A model generated the notes under the pieces. The model was not told where the DNA came from and made no database searches. It saw only the letters and a program-made list of their open reading frames with translations. DNA of 64,000 nucleotides from Chitinophagales bacterium (GTDB lineage Bacteria; Bacteroidota; Bacteroidia; Chitinophagales; Chitinophagaceae): NCBI GenBank assembly GCA_015654595.1, contig JAATGQ010000071.1, forward strand, positions 1 through 64,000. The letters run 5' to 3'. Of the stretch, positions 8,531 to 17,000 are shown piece by piece. The position numbers and the translations under genes were made by a program. Positions within the stretch are counted from its first letter, which is position 1. Every line of letters starts with the position of its first letter.

Positions 8531-9031
8531 ATGAAAAATAGAATCCTGCGCCTCTGTCTCTTGTCCGCCCTTAGCTTATCCATCCTCTGGACAGCTTGTA
8601 GCAAGAACACATCATTAGAAACAAATCCCGCATTGACCGACACAGTAAAAGCAAGCACCGTCAACCTCCTGACCTTGTCTGCCTGGAAGTATGATACTTC
8701 TGGTTATGACAATAATAAGGATGGTATTCTGGATGGGGCCGCAGATTCTGTGGTGGTTCCATTCTGCGAGCGTGATGACGCGTATACTTTTTACGCTGAC
8801 AACACTGGTTCCATGGATAATGGAACGGATTATTGCGTTGCTTCAGATTCACGTCTTGTCCCTTTTTCCTGGTCGTATGACAGCGTCAAAACTATGCTGA
8901 CAGCGGGTTTCAATCCGGTCATGCAAGCCGGTGTGACCATTCAGAAGCTGGACTCGACGCAAATGTGGGTCTATCGTGACTCGACGTCGGCCGGGGTCGA
9001 TTACCGGTATATCGTTGTGTTCAAACACTAA
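8531..9031 (+). CDS. Putative lipoprotein, paralogue of the preceding gene, 166 aa
   Basis: Signal peptide with lipobox LWTAC (Cys23) and a Ser/Thr-rich linker, followed by LLTLSAWKYDTSGYD, matching LLTSTPWKYEKAGF in the preceding gene. A stretch DNNKDGILDG at about 61-70 looks like an EF-hand-type calcium loop (D-x-N-x-D-G-x-x-D). The C-terminus RYIVVFKH matches RYTIILSH of the paralogue. Probably an outer-membrane or periplasmic lipoprotein; role unknown. Confidence 0.72.
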   Translation: MKNRILRLCLLSALSLSILWTACSKNTSLETNPALTDTVKASTVNLLTLSAWKYDTSGYDNNKDGILDGAADSVVVPFCERDDAYTFYADNTGSMDNGTDYCVASDSRLVPFSWSYDSVKTMLTAGFNPVMQAGVTIQKLDSTQMWVYRDSTSAGVDYRYIVVFKH

Positions 9032-9078
9032 GCGCGGGGCGCTTACTGTTTGAGTGAAGTCGCGCGCGTGCGGCGGCG

Positions 9079-9262
9079 GGAGAGCATTGCTGCACACGGT
9101 GAAGAATGGGCCTGAGCCTTGCCGCCTGCGGTGGCGAAGGAGCGTTGCCGGTTATGCCGGCGGGAGAGCATTGCTGCACACGGTGAAGGATGAGCCTGTG
9201 CGTTGCCGGCTGCGGTGGCAGGAGAGCATTAGTGCACACGGTGAAGGATGGGCGTTGCCGGC
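9079..9262. repeat. Three degenerate direct repeats downstream of the lipoprotein pair
   Basis: The core GGAGAGCATTGCTGCACACG followed by GTGAAGGATG occurs at 9079, 9163 and 9221 with one or two substitutions. Each copy is followed by a GC-rich TTGCCGGCTGCGGTGG-like segment. Periods are 84 and 58 bp, so the copies are unevenly spaced. No ORF of substance runs through them. They end next to the 3' end of nadE. Confidence 0.7.
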
Positions 9263-9270
9263 TGCGGCGA

Positions 9271-11088
9271 CTATGAAAGATATTTTCCGACGATAGGTAC
9301 GCGGCGTCCTACTCCAAACGCTTTTGCGCTGACACGGATAATGGGGCAGAACTGATTCCGCTTGTATTCGCTGGTATTGACCAGACGAAGGATACGCTTT
9401 ACAACGGCCTCTTCGATACCCATTGCGATGATCTCTTTGGGTCCCTGTCTTCTTTCGATGTACTGATAAAGTACCTTATCGAGAAGATCGTAGTCGGGAA
9501 GGCTGTCGCTGTCCTTTTGTCCTGGCCGTAATTCTGCGGAGGGAGCTTTTTCCAGGATGTTTTGGGGGATGATCACGCCGTTGCGGTTGATGTACCGCGC
9601 CAGCGCATATACCTGTCCTTTATACACGTCGCCGAGTACGCTTAACCCGCCCGCCATGTCTCCATAGAGGGTACCATAACCGGTGGAAAGTTCGCTCTTA
9701 TTGGACGTGTTCAGCAATACGTAATTGAATTTGTTGGCGAGTCCCATCAGCAGGTTGCCGCGAGTACGGGATTGCAGATTTTCTTCGGCAAGGCTGAAGG
9801 GAAGGTCTCCGAATGCCGGCTTGAGCGCATGAAGCAGCGCGTCATAGACCTCACGGATCGGGATGATATCGTAAGGGTTGCCGAGATTGCGGGAGAGTTG
9901 TTCTGCGTCTTCCACGGAATGAGACGTAGAAAACTCAGAAGGCATCAGCACCGCTCTTACGTTCTCCGCGCCAAGCGCTTCACAGGCCAGGGCAAGTACG
10001 ACAGCGCTGTCGATACCTCCGCTGCTGCCGAGGATCGCTTTTTTAAAGCCCATCTTATAGAAGTAGTCGCGGATGCCAAGGATCAGTGCCTGGTGGATCT
10101 GGCGGATATTCCTTTCTTCGGTAAGGTATTGTATCGTTTGATCCGGGTTGTCGAAGCGGACAAGGTGCATTTCCTGATCCAGTACAGCTTGCTTGCGGGT
10201 ATTTTGTTGGGACACACCGGCGGTGGACGGTGTGGTATCGGTTACATGAGTGCTTGGAGACAGTGCAGCGTCGTCATCCGTCACGGGTATAGAAAAGCCC
10301 GGCACCACCTCTTCGTACAAAGGTGCCACGGGAGCTGGTATCTCTATCGTCGCGAAGTCTTCTTCGAAGTACTTCATTTCCTTTATCAAGCGGCCTTTTG
10401 CGTCGTATACGATACTTCCGCCGTCGAAGACGATCTCTGTCTGTGAGCCTACCGCGTTGCAGTAGTACATTGGAATGCCGTATTTGACGACATTTTGCCG
10501 AACGACCTCTTTTCGGTCGGCATCACGGCCATAGTCAAAGGGCGAGGCCGAGATATTGACGGCGAGGTCCGGATGTTGTTTAGCCAGCTGATCCATCGGG
10601 CAAATGCGGTATAGTGGGTTATCGCCGAGGTTCCAGATATCTTCACAGATGACGAGTGCGATCTTTTTTCCTTTGAAGTTGATGACATTCCATTCGTATG
10701 CCGGTTCGAAGTAGCGGTATTCGTCGAAGACGTCATAGGTGGGCAGGCAGGTCTTATGTGCTACGCCTTTTATTTCTTTCTCATACAGGAGCCACGCCGC
10801 GTTGAAAAGTTCTTTTCCTTTTCCGGAGGTATTGCGGGCCGGGGAGCCGACGATAACGCCGATGGTATCGGCTTTCTCACGAATGCGATCGATGGAAGCA
10901 TAGCATTGGGCTATAAAGTCTTCAAATTCCAGAAAATCACGCGGCGGGTAACCGCAGATACACAATTCCGAGAATACGACGAGGTCGGCGCCTTCGGCTT
11001 TTGCCTGGTCGATCGCGGCGAGGATCTTGCGGGTGTTTTCTTCGAAGTTGCCGATATGATAGTTCTGTTGGGCCAGTGCTATTTTCAT
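9271..11088 (-). CDS. nadE: Glutamine-dependent NAD+ synthetase
   Basis: 605 residues in two domains. The N-terminal nitrilase-type glutaminase (1-250) has the catalytic triad Glu41 (FSELCICGYPP), Lys112 (HKTCLP) and Cys148 (VICEDIW). The C-terminal ATP-pyrophosphatase domain has the PP-loop LGSSGGIDS at 353-361. It makes NAD+ from deamido-NAD+ with ammonia channelled from glutamine, in the cytoplasm. The linker at about 265-300 is a Ser/Thr/Asp-rich low-complexity stretch longer than I would expect. A TAAATTTG element sits 5 nt upstream of the start. Confidence 0.96.
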   Translation of the reverse strand: MKIALAQQNYHIGNFEENTRKILAAIDQAKAEGADLVVFSELCICGYPPRDFLEFEDFIAQCYASIDRIREKADTIGVIVGSPARNTSGKGKELFNAAWLLYEKEIKGVAHKTCLPTYDVFDEYRYFEPAYEWNVINFKGKKIALVICEDIWNLGDNPLYRICPMDQLAKQHPDLAVNISASPFDYGRDADRKEVVRQNVVKYGIPMYYCNAVGSQTEIVFDGGSIVYDAKGRLIKEMKYFEEDFATIEIPAPVAPLYEEVVPGFSIPVTDDDAALSPSTHVTDTTPSTAGVSQQNTRKQAVLDQEMHLVRFDNPDQTIQYLTEERNIRQIHQALILGIRDYFYKMGFKKAILGSSGGIDSAVVLALACEALGAENVRAVLMPSEFSTSHSVEDAEQLSRNLGNPYDIIPIREVYDALLHALKPAFGDLPFSLAEENLQSRTRGNLLMGLANKFNYVLLNTSNKSELSTGYGTLYGDMAGGLSVLGDVYKGQVYALARYINRNGVIIPQNILEKAPSAELRPGQKDSDSLPDYDLLDKVLYQYIERRQGPKEIIAMGIEEAVVKRILRLVNTSEYKRNQFCPIIRVSAKAFGVGRRVPIVGKYLS

Positions 11089-11092
11089 GATA

Positions 11093-11100
11093 CAAATTTA
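11093..11100 (-). promoter_or_regulatory. Bacteroidota -7 element for nadE
   Basis: TAAATTTG on the minus strand, 4 nt before the start codon of nadE, matching TAnnTTTG. No convincing TTTG -33 box; the transcript would be almost leaderless. Confidence 0.4.
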
Positions 11101-11456
11101 CGCCTTTTTTTGCCGCAGCGGGTTAACCCGAGATAGCCTTTGGGGCAAAAACGGCTAATGACGGACCTTCGGTCAGCCGACTCGAGCGCCGGCTTTTTGG
11201 GGAATGGGCGGATGGCCAGGCCGGTGGATGCTGTGTCGGGAGGATGCGGGTGCGCGGAGTGAGCGACGGAGCCGAGATGGCCGAGGATCGTGGTGCTGGT
11301 CGAGTGGACGGATGGCGAGATGGCAGATGCTAGTGCATAGACGCGAGTGGGTCGATGCCGTGCACGGGCAGATGGCAGATGCGGCTGGGCCGGTGGCGCG
11401 CGTCAACCGATGGACGAGCCGCGGGTGTGCAGGACGGCCCTAAAAGCAGAAAATCC

Positions 11457-11464
11457 TATATTTG
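11457..11464 (+). promoter_or_regulatory. Possible -7 element for TfoX-N gene
   Basis: TATATTTG matches TAnnTTTG and lies only 4 nt before the ATG at 11469, so the message would be leaderless or nearly so. No clear -33 box. Confidence 0.3.
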
Positions 11465-11468
11465 GATA

Positions 11469-11813
11469 ATGGCACACAACGAACAGTTGGTAAACCGGAT
11501 CCGTGAAGCCTTATCGCATTTGCCGGACGTGGCTGAAAAGATGATGTTCCAGGGTGTTTGTTTTATGGTCGACGGCAAAATGTGTGTATGCGCAAGGAGG
11601 GATGATATGATGTGTCGTATCGGCCCTGCCAACTATACGCAAGCGCTGGAGATCCAGGGCTGCAGACCGATGATCCACAACGGTCGATCCATGACCGGTT
11701 ATGTGTTTGTCGAAGAAGCCGTGATCCTGAAGAAAAAAGACTTCGACTACTGGATCCATCTTTCACTTGCTTTTAACAAAGAGGCCAAGGCTACCCGAAA
11801 AAAGAAGAAGTGA
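11469..11813 (+). CDS. TfoX/Sxy N-terminal domain protein, 114 aa
   Basis: The product begins MAHNEQLVNRIREAL and shows the TfoX N-domain pattern: a helix, 'EKMMFQGVCFMVDGKMCVCA' (strand pair with the M-x-G-x-x-F-M-V-x-G-K-M signature), and a closing Lys-rich tail. A longer frame extends upstream to 11355 but its extra 38 residues come from the G-rich spacer, so the ATG at 11469 is preferred. TfoX-N proteins are small stand-alone domains; in Gammaproteobacteria TfoX regulates competence, but that role cannot be transferred here. Confidence 0.8.
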   Translation: MAHNEQLVNRIREALSHLPDVAEKMMFQGVCFMVDGKMCVCARRDDMMCRIGPANYTQALEIQGCRPMIHNGRSMTGYVFVEEAVILKKKDFDYWIHLSLAFNKEAKATRKKKK

Positions 11814-11871
11814 CCTGCCGGGCGCAATTCCCCGGCTGATACTTCGTTATAAAAAGAACTATTTGTTTTTC

Positions 11872-12906
11872 ATGAATCGTATTATCGCCCGACTCGCACT
11901 TGTTGGTTCTGTTATCGTCACGCTTAGTTCCTGCAATCACAACGGGGATCATCCCGATGTCTCCAAGGTATCGGTTCCCGACGTGCATATCATGCGATTC
12001 GATACGGCTTTCTTTTCGCTGGATACGGGCAATATCAATGCGTCGCTGTTTTTCCTGAACCAGCGTTTTCCTTATTTCACACAGGACTTTGTCGCCAATA
12101 TCCTTGGCGCAGGACCTCTGTCGGATACGAGCAGGGTGGCATTTGAAGCAGCCCGTCAATTCATGATCAGCTATCTGCCGATCAGGGATTCGCTGGAAAA
12201 GAAATATGCAAATCTCGATTGGCTGGAGAAGCAGCTGCACGAGAGTTTCCAATACATCAAGTATTATTTCCCGAAGTATCAGCTGCCTCCAAAGGTTGTT
12301 TCCTTCATTGGTCCCTTCGACGGACCCGGTGTTGCCGTTACTTCCTATACGCTGGCCATCGGGCTTCAATCTTATGCGGGAAGGAATTTTTCCTTTTATC
12401 TGACGGGCAAGGGGCAGGATCTTTATCCGCAGTATATCTCCCGACGCTTCGAACCCGAATATATCAATGCCAACTGTGTGATGGCGCTGGAGACGGATAT
12501 CATCCCCGACAATAGTGAAGGCCGGCCGCTGGTCGAGCAGATGGTGAACAAGGGCCGCTATTGGTGGCTGGCGGGCAAGCTGCTGCCGGATGCGCCGGAT
12601 AGTATACGGACGGGCTTTACCAAGGCCCAGTTGGATTGGTGTGCGGGGAATGAGTCGTCGATATGGGGTTATTTCTTAAAGAACACCGACCTCTATACGG
12701 TTGATCCGGATATTATCAAGAACTATATCGGCGAAGGGCCAAAGACCCTGGGTATGCCTGACAATGCACCGGGCAATATCGGAACCTGGGTCGGGTGGAG
12801 GATCGTCAATAAATACGCGGAAGATCATCCGGGTTTGACGCCGGAGCAATTGATGCAGGTGCCGGCGCGGCAGTTGTTCGAAGAGTCGAAGTACAAGCCC
12901 AAATAA
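11872..12906 (+). CDS. GldB-like gliding motility lipoprotein
   Basis: 344 residues. Signal peptide with lipobox VTLSSC (Cys20), then the GldB opening PDVHIMRFDTAFFSLD and GldB-type motifs around FPYFTQDFVANIL, YYFPKYQLPPKVVSFIGPF and the aspartate-rich centre. It ends with the family's GTWVGWRIVNKYAEDHP segment. In Flavobacterium GldB is needed for gliding and type IX secretion; in Chitinophagaceae GldB-like proteins are widespread and may not mean gliding. No other gld gene is nearby. I use the ATG at 11872; the longer frame from 11767 overlaps the TfoX-N gene. Confidence 0.8.
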   Translation: MNRIIARLALVGSVIVTLSSCNHNGDHPDVSKVSVPDVHIMRFDTAFFSLDTGNINASLFFLNQRFPYFTQDFVANILGAGPLSDTSRVAFEAARQFMISYLPIRDSLEKKYANLDWLEKQLHESFQYIKYYFPKYQLPPKVVSFIGPFDGPGVAVTSYTLAIGLQSYAGRNFSFYLTGKGQDLYPQYISRRFEPEYINANCVMALETDIIPDNSEGRPLVEQMVNKGRYWWLAGKLLPDAPDSIRTGFTKAQLDWCAGNESSIWGYFLKNTDLYTVDPDIIKNYIGEGPKTLGMPDNAPGNIGTWVGWRIVNKYAEDHPGLTPEQLMQVPARQLFEESKYKPK

Positions 12907-13063
12907 GTGCGGGCGCGAATGGCGCGGGATGGGCGGCGAGTGCGGGGTGCGGGTAGAGCGGCACGGCGTGGGCGCCGGGTGGGCCGGGGGTAGCGAGCGC
13001 TGCGCGGGCCAGGTGGATGCGGTGTGGAACGGCGGTGGTTCCCGCAGCGGATGCGGGCAGCCC
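12907..13063. other. G-rich spacer, no gene seen
   Basis: Convergent space consisting of GCGGG/GGGCGG words. No hairpin with a U-tract and no plausible ORF. Confidence 0.5.
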
Positions 13064-13540
13064 CTACCCTTTAATCCTCTCTTTCAGCAACTGGCGGGCG
13101 GCTTGAATTTCAGTAATATCTTTAAATGCGTCTTTGGGGATCAAAAAGAAATAGCGGGCGTTGAAATAGACATGAAAGAAATACAGCGTTTCCTTGAATG
13201 CGCTGAAATCCTCCCAGGTCCACATTTGTCTTCCCCTTTTTGTTTCAAGCAGAAGGCCGCGGTCTTCAACGTAAAGCGTAAAAGTATCCTGGAAGGTCGA
13301 GGACTTTTTATAGATACTCAGCGGAAGCAAGCGGCGGATCGAGATCCAGAGGAAGAGCCAAAGGATTGAAAAGAGCAGGAAAGGCAGGGGCTGGATCTTC
13401 TTAAAGAAAAACAGCACTGCCGAAACAATGGCAAAAGCATTGATCACGATCACCAGGGTCCTTATTTCCGGCCGGCTAAAGAAGTGGCCTCTCAGGCCGT
13501 CTAACACTTGTTTTTTCTCGTATCCGAATTGAATAGTCAT
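13064..13540 (-). CDS. YcxB-like membrane protein, 158 aa
   Basis: Two membrane helices (about 27-45 VIVINAFAIVSAVLFFF and 52-70 LPFLLFSILWLFLWISI) with a short turn, then a soluble C-terminal domain containing 'W-T-W-E-D-F-S-A-F-K-E-T' and 'ARYFFLIPKDAF', the pattern of YcxB-like proteins (W-x-x-[ILF]-x-x-[FVI]-x-E and Y-F-x-L-[IF]-P-K). Function unknown in the family. Inner membrane. It ends convergently with the GldB-like gene. Confidence 0.78.
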   Translation of the reverse strand: MTIQFGYEKKQVLDGLRGHFFSRPEIRTLVIVINAFAIVSAVLFFFKKIQPLPFLLFSILWLFLWISIRRLLPLSIYKKSSTFQDTFTLYVEDRGLLLETKRGRQMWTWEDFSAFKETLYFFHVYFNARYFFLIPKDAFKDITEIQAARQLLKERIKG

Positions 13541-13566
13541 TCTGGGACCAAAAATAAAGTAAAAAA

Positions 13567-13588
13567 GCCACCGGCTTTTGCCGATGGC
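13567..13588 (-). terminator. Rho-independent terminator for the 42-aa lipoprotein gene
   Basis: Read on the minus strand: GCCATCGGC-aaaa-GCCGGTGGC followed by TTTTTT. One mismatch in a 9-bp stem. It separates the small lipoprotein (start 13766) from the YcxB-like gene. Confidence 0.75.
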
Positions 13589-13637
13589 CCAAAAATTCAG
13601 TTTGCCCTAAACCTTTATTTTGATGTCGGGAAAGACA

Positions 13638-13766
13638 TTAGCGCATGTTTCGGCAATGGCTGTAGTGATGGCTGGCAGCCTGGTCAGGTGTAACGCTGCG
13701 GCTGCAAGAACTCAAAATACCGGTGACAATGATCAATAAAGCCAGGATACGTTTCATGTTTTTCAT
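13638..13766 (-). CDS. Small lipoprotein, 42 aa
   Basis: Begins MKNMKRILALLIIVTGILSS and has a lipobox LSSC (Cys21), then SRSVTPDQAASHHYSHCRNMR. Only about 20 mature residues with one more Cys. The gene has its own terminator (13567-13588). It lies in another frame from the longer but meaningless minus-strand ORF at 13684-14073. Similar tiny 'C-[ST]-R-S-[VI]-T-P-x-x-A-A' lipoproteins occur in Chitinophagaceae, from memory; function unknown. A second Met (MKRIL, three codons in) is an alternative start. Confidence 0.65.
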   Translation of the reverse strand: MKNMKRILALLIIVTGILSSCSRSVTPDQAASHHYSHCRNMR

Positions 13767-13882
13767 TTTGGGAGTTATTAGGATTTTCACTAAACAAGAT
13801 AGTATAACCGCTTAAGCAAAAATAATCGAAATTATCGTCGCCATAAGGGGTTAAGACAATTTGCGCGGGAGGCAGCGGCAAA

Positions 13883-14004
13883 TGCGGACCGGGGCAGCGA
13901 CGAGCGTGCTCGAGGCGGCTGCGAGTGCGGCCGGGGGCAGCGTCTGGCCTCGCGGATCGTGGCGTTTGGGTAAAAGCTGCGACCCTGCGGCCGGGGCAGC
14001 GGCG
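13883..14004. repeat. Three copies of a TGCGGCCGGGGCAGCG word
   Basis: Near-identical units at 13883 (TGCGGACCGGGGCAGCGA), 13926 (TGCGGCCGGGGGCAGCG) and 13986 (TGCGGCCGGGGCAGCGGCG), spaced 43 and 60 bp, in the gene-free 270 bp between nrdJ and the small lipoprotein. Confidence 0.6.
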
Positions 14005-14036
14005 AATGCCAGCCATGCCCCGCGCAGTGTCGGCCT

Positions 14037-17000
14037 CTAGCTGCAGCCCATGCTGTTTCCGCAATTCAGGCATTTATAGCAGGTCCCGCTGCGGATCGTA
14101 ATGTGCCCGCAGGTATTGCAGGCGGGCGCGTCACTTTGCATGCTTCTGGCGGCTGCGTTGACGGCGTCCAGCCCGTTGCCGTCCCTGACAGGCATGGTCG
14201 CTGCCCTGCTCTTGACGGCCTGGGGCTGACTATTGCCCGCTGAGGACTGAGCGGATGAATGCGCACTGGATTGAGCGGAGCCATGAGCGCCGGGTTGCGC
14301 TGAGCCAGCTGAGCCATATGCACCAGACTGGGCAGAACTATGCGCACCGGGTTGACCCGAGCTATGCGCATCAGACTGAGCCGATCCATAAGTTCCGGAC
14401 TGAGCCGAGCCATGCCCGATGCCATTGCCGCCATGCGTATGCCCGTTACCAGCCGGTAAGCCGGTCTTGCTTACCACGCGCAGATCGCTTAGCGGCGGCG
14501 TAGCGTTATTCAGGTCGGCCGGGTCGTCCCAATCGGCGGTACCAGTATTTCCGATCTCAGGCTTGTCGAGGACATGGACCAGATCGGTACGGTCGAGGTA
14601 TTCGTAAGCCAGGCTGCGGAAGATAAAGTCAACGATAGACGTCGTGCTCTTGATGTTGGGGTGCTGGACCATTCCACTGGGCTCAAAGCGGGTGAAGACA
14701 AACTTCTCCACAAACTCTTCCAGCGGCACACCATATTGCAGACCGATGGAGATCGAGATCGCGAAACAGTTCAGCATGCTCCGCATCGTAGCTCCTTCCT
14801 TGGCCATGTCGATAAAGATCTCTCCTACCGTTCCGTCGCTGTATTCGCCGGTCCGCAGGAAGATGGCCTGGCCATTGATCTTTGCCTTTTGTGTAAAGCC
14901 GCGGCGTTTTGCGGGCAGCGTGCGCCTTTCGACGATGGTGGCGAGGGCACGTTTCAGCTTTGTATCGGGAGAGGCCTGAACACGCTTCTGTACTTCTTCC
15001 AATAGCTCCTGAATGGTAAGCTTTCCGAGGTCGATAATAGGCGATTCGGAGACGGGCTGGGGCGCCGGGATGGCATCTGCTTTTGGGTTAGATTCTTTTT
15101 CGGCATCTGTTTCCTTTTTCTTTTTATCGGATTTAGTGCTAAGCGGTTGAGAGAGCTTTGATCCATCACGATAGAGGGCGCAGGCTTTCAGGGCCAGCTG
15201 CCAGCTAAGCATATACGCGTCGGCAACCTCTTCTACGGTTGCTTCATTAGGAAGGTTGATCGTCTTGGAAATGGCGCCGCTGATAAAGGGCTGTGCTGCG
15301 CCCATCATCCGGATATGACCGTGCGCGTGGATATAGCGCTGTCCGAACTTACCGCATTTGTTGGCGCAATCGAAGACTGCGAGATGTTCTTCTTTGAGGA
15401 AGGGCGCCCCTTCGACCGTCATCGTTCCGCAGACATAGTTATTGGCGGCTTCGATCTCCTGGTTGGTAAAGCCAAGCGCTTCAAGCAGGTTCCATCCGAA
15501 GTTGTAGTACTCGGATGGTTGGAAGCCCAGTCTTTGCAGACATTCTTCGCCAAGCGTATAGACATTGAACACAAAGCCGATCTCAAAGGCTGAGCCCACA
15601 GCCGCGTCCAGTTTTTTGATCTCCTCGGCGATAAAACCCTTTTCTGAGAGCGACTGGTGGTTGATCGCAGGCGCCCCGGCAAAGGACCCCGAGCCCACGG
15701 CGTATTTGACGATCGTGTCGATCTGCTTTTCGGAATATCCCAGGTTCTTCAATGCCGTGGGGACAGACTGGTTGATGATCTTGAAGTAGCCGCCGCCGGA
15801 GAGTTTTTTAAACTTCACGAGTGCGAAGTCGGGTTCAACGCCGGTCGTATCGCAATCCATCACCAGACCGATGGTACCGGTAGGCGCGATGACCGTCGAC
15901 TGGGCGTTGCGGTAGCCATATTTCTCCCCCATCTGCACGGCTTCATCCCAGGCCTTCGTAGCTGCTTTCAGCAGATAGTCGGGCGTATATTTCGCTTTGA
16001 GTCCCTGGGGTTTTATTTCCAGGCCTTCGTATTCGTCGGCGTCGTAAGCGGCGAGCCGGTGGTTTCGCATCACACGGAGCATGGACTCCTTGTTTTCTTC
16101 GTAGCGGGGGAAGGGTCCCATTACGCTGGCCATCTCTGCAGAGGTGCGGTAAGCAATACCGGTCATAATAGCGGTGATGGCGCCGGCGATGCCGCGGGCC
16201 TCTTCACTGTCATAGGGAATGCCCATGATCATCAGCATGGAGCCGAGGTTGGCATAACCCAGACCGAGGGTACGATAGTCATACGAAAGCTGCGCGACTT
16301 CCTTTGAAGGGAACTGGGCCATCAGCACAGATATTTCCAGAACGGTGGTCCAGAGTCTTGCGCAGTACTCGAAACCTTCTACGTCGAAGGTATTGGTCGT
16401 TTCATTGTAGAAACGACGGAGATTGACAGAGGCAAGGTTACAGGCCGTATTGTCAAGGAATATATATTCCGAGCAGGGGTTGGAAGCCCGGATGGGACCT
16501 CCTGCCGGGCAGGTATGCCATTCGTTGATGGTTGTGTCGTATTGGGTGCCGGGGTCTGCGCAGCGCCAGGCAGCATAGGAGATCTGGTTCCATACTTCAC
16601 GGGAAGGGATGCGCTTCATCACCCGTCCGTCGGAGCGGGCAGTCAGCGTCCAGTCTTCGTCGTTCTCCAGACGCCGGAAGAAGTCATTGGGGATGCGGAT
16701 GGAGTTATTGGAATTCTGTCCGCTGACGGTCTTATATGCTTCGCCTTCATAATCGCTGGGGTAACCGGCAGCAATAAGCGCTGCTACCTTCTTTTCCTCT
16801 TCGACCTTCCAGTTGATAAAATCCATCACTTCGGGATGGTCAAGGTCGAGACAGACCATCTTAGCCGCGCGACGGGTGGTGCCGCCGGACTTGATCGCAG
16901 CCGCGGCCCGATCGCCAATCTTGAGGAAGCTCATCAGGCCGCTGGAAGTACCGCCGCCGCTGAGTTTCTCGCCTTCTCCCCGGATATGAGAGTAGTTGGT

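Larger units (their letters stand above)
11089..11468. other. Gene-free G-rich spacer
   Basis: Between divergent nadE and the TfoX-N gene. From 11160 to 11440 the + strand is strongly G-rich with recurring words (GATGGCAGATGC at 11309-11320 and 11370-11381, GGTCGA, GCGAGTGG). ORFs in it give random Arg/Trp/Gly-rich products. I see no RNA gene. Confidence 0.5.

Noticed and set aside
9079-9262. Repeats as a CRISPR array
   Set aside because: Only three copies, spacing 84 and 58 bp, copies differ and the intervals resemble each other rather than being unique spacers; no cas gene in the window.
11355-11468. N-terminal extension of the TfoX-N protein
   Set aside because: The additional residues arise from the G-rich spacer and the TATATTTG element lies within it; the ATG at 11469 opens the conserved domain.
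13684-14073. 129-residue minus-strand ORF
   Set aside because: Product is Arg/Pro-rich without domains; it covers the G-rich repeat and runs out of frame over the genuine 42-residue lipoprotein.
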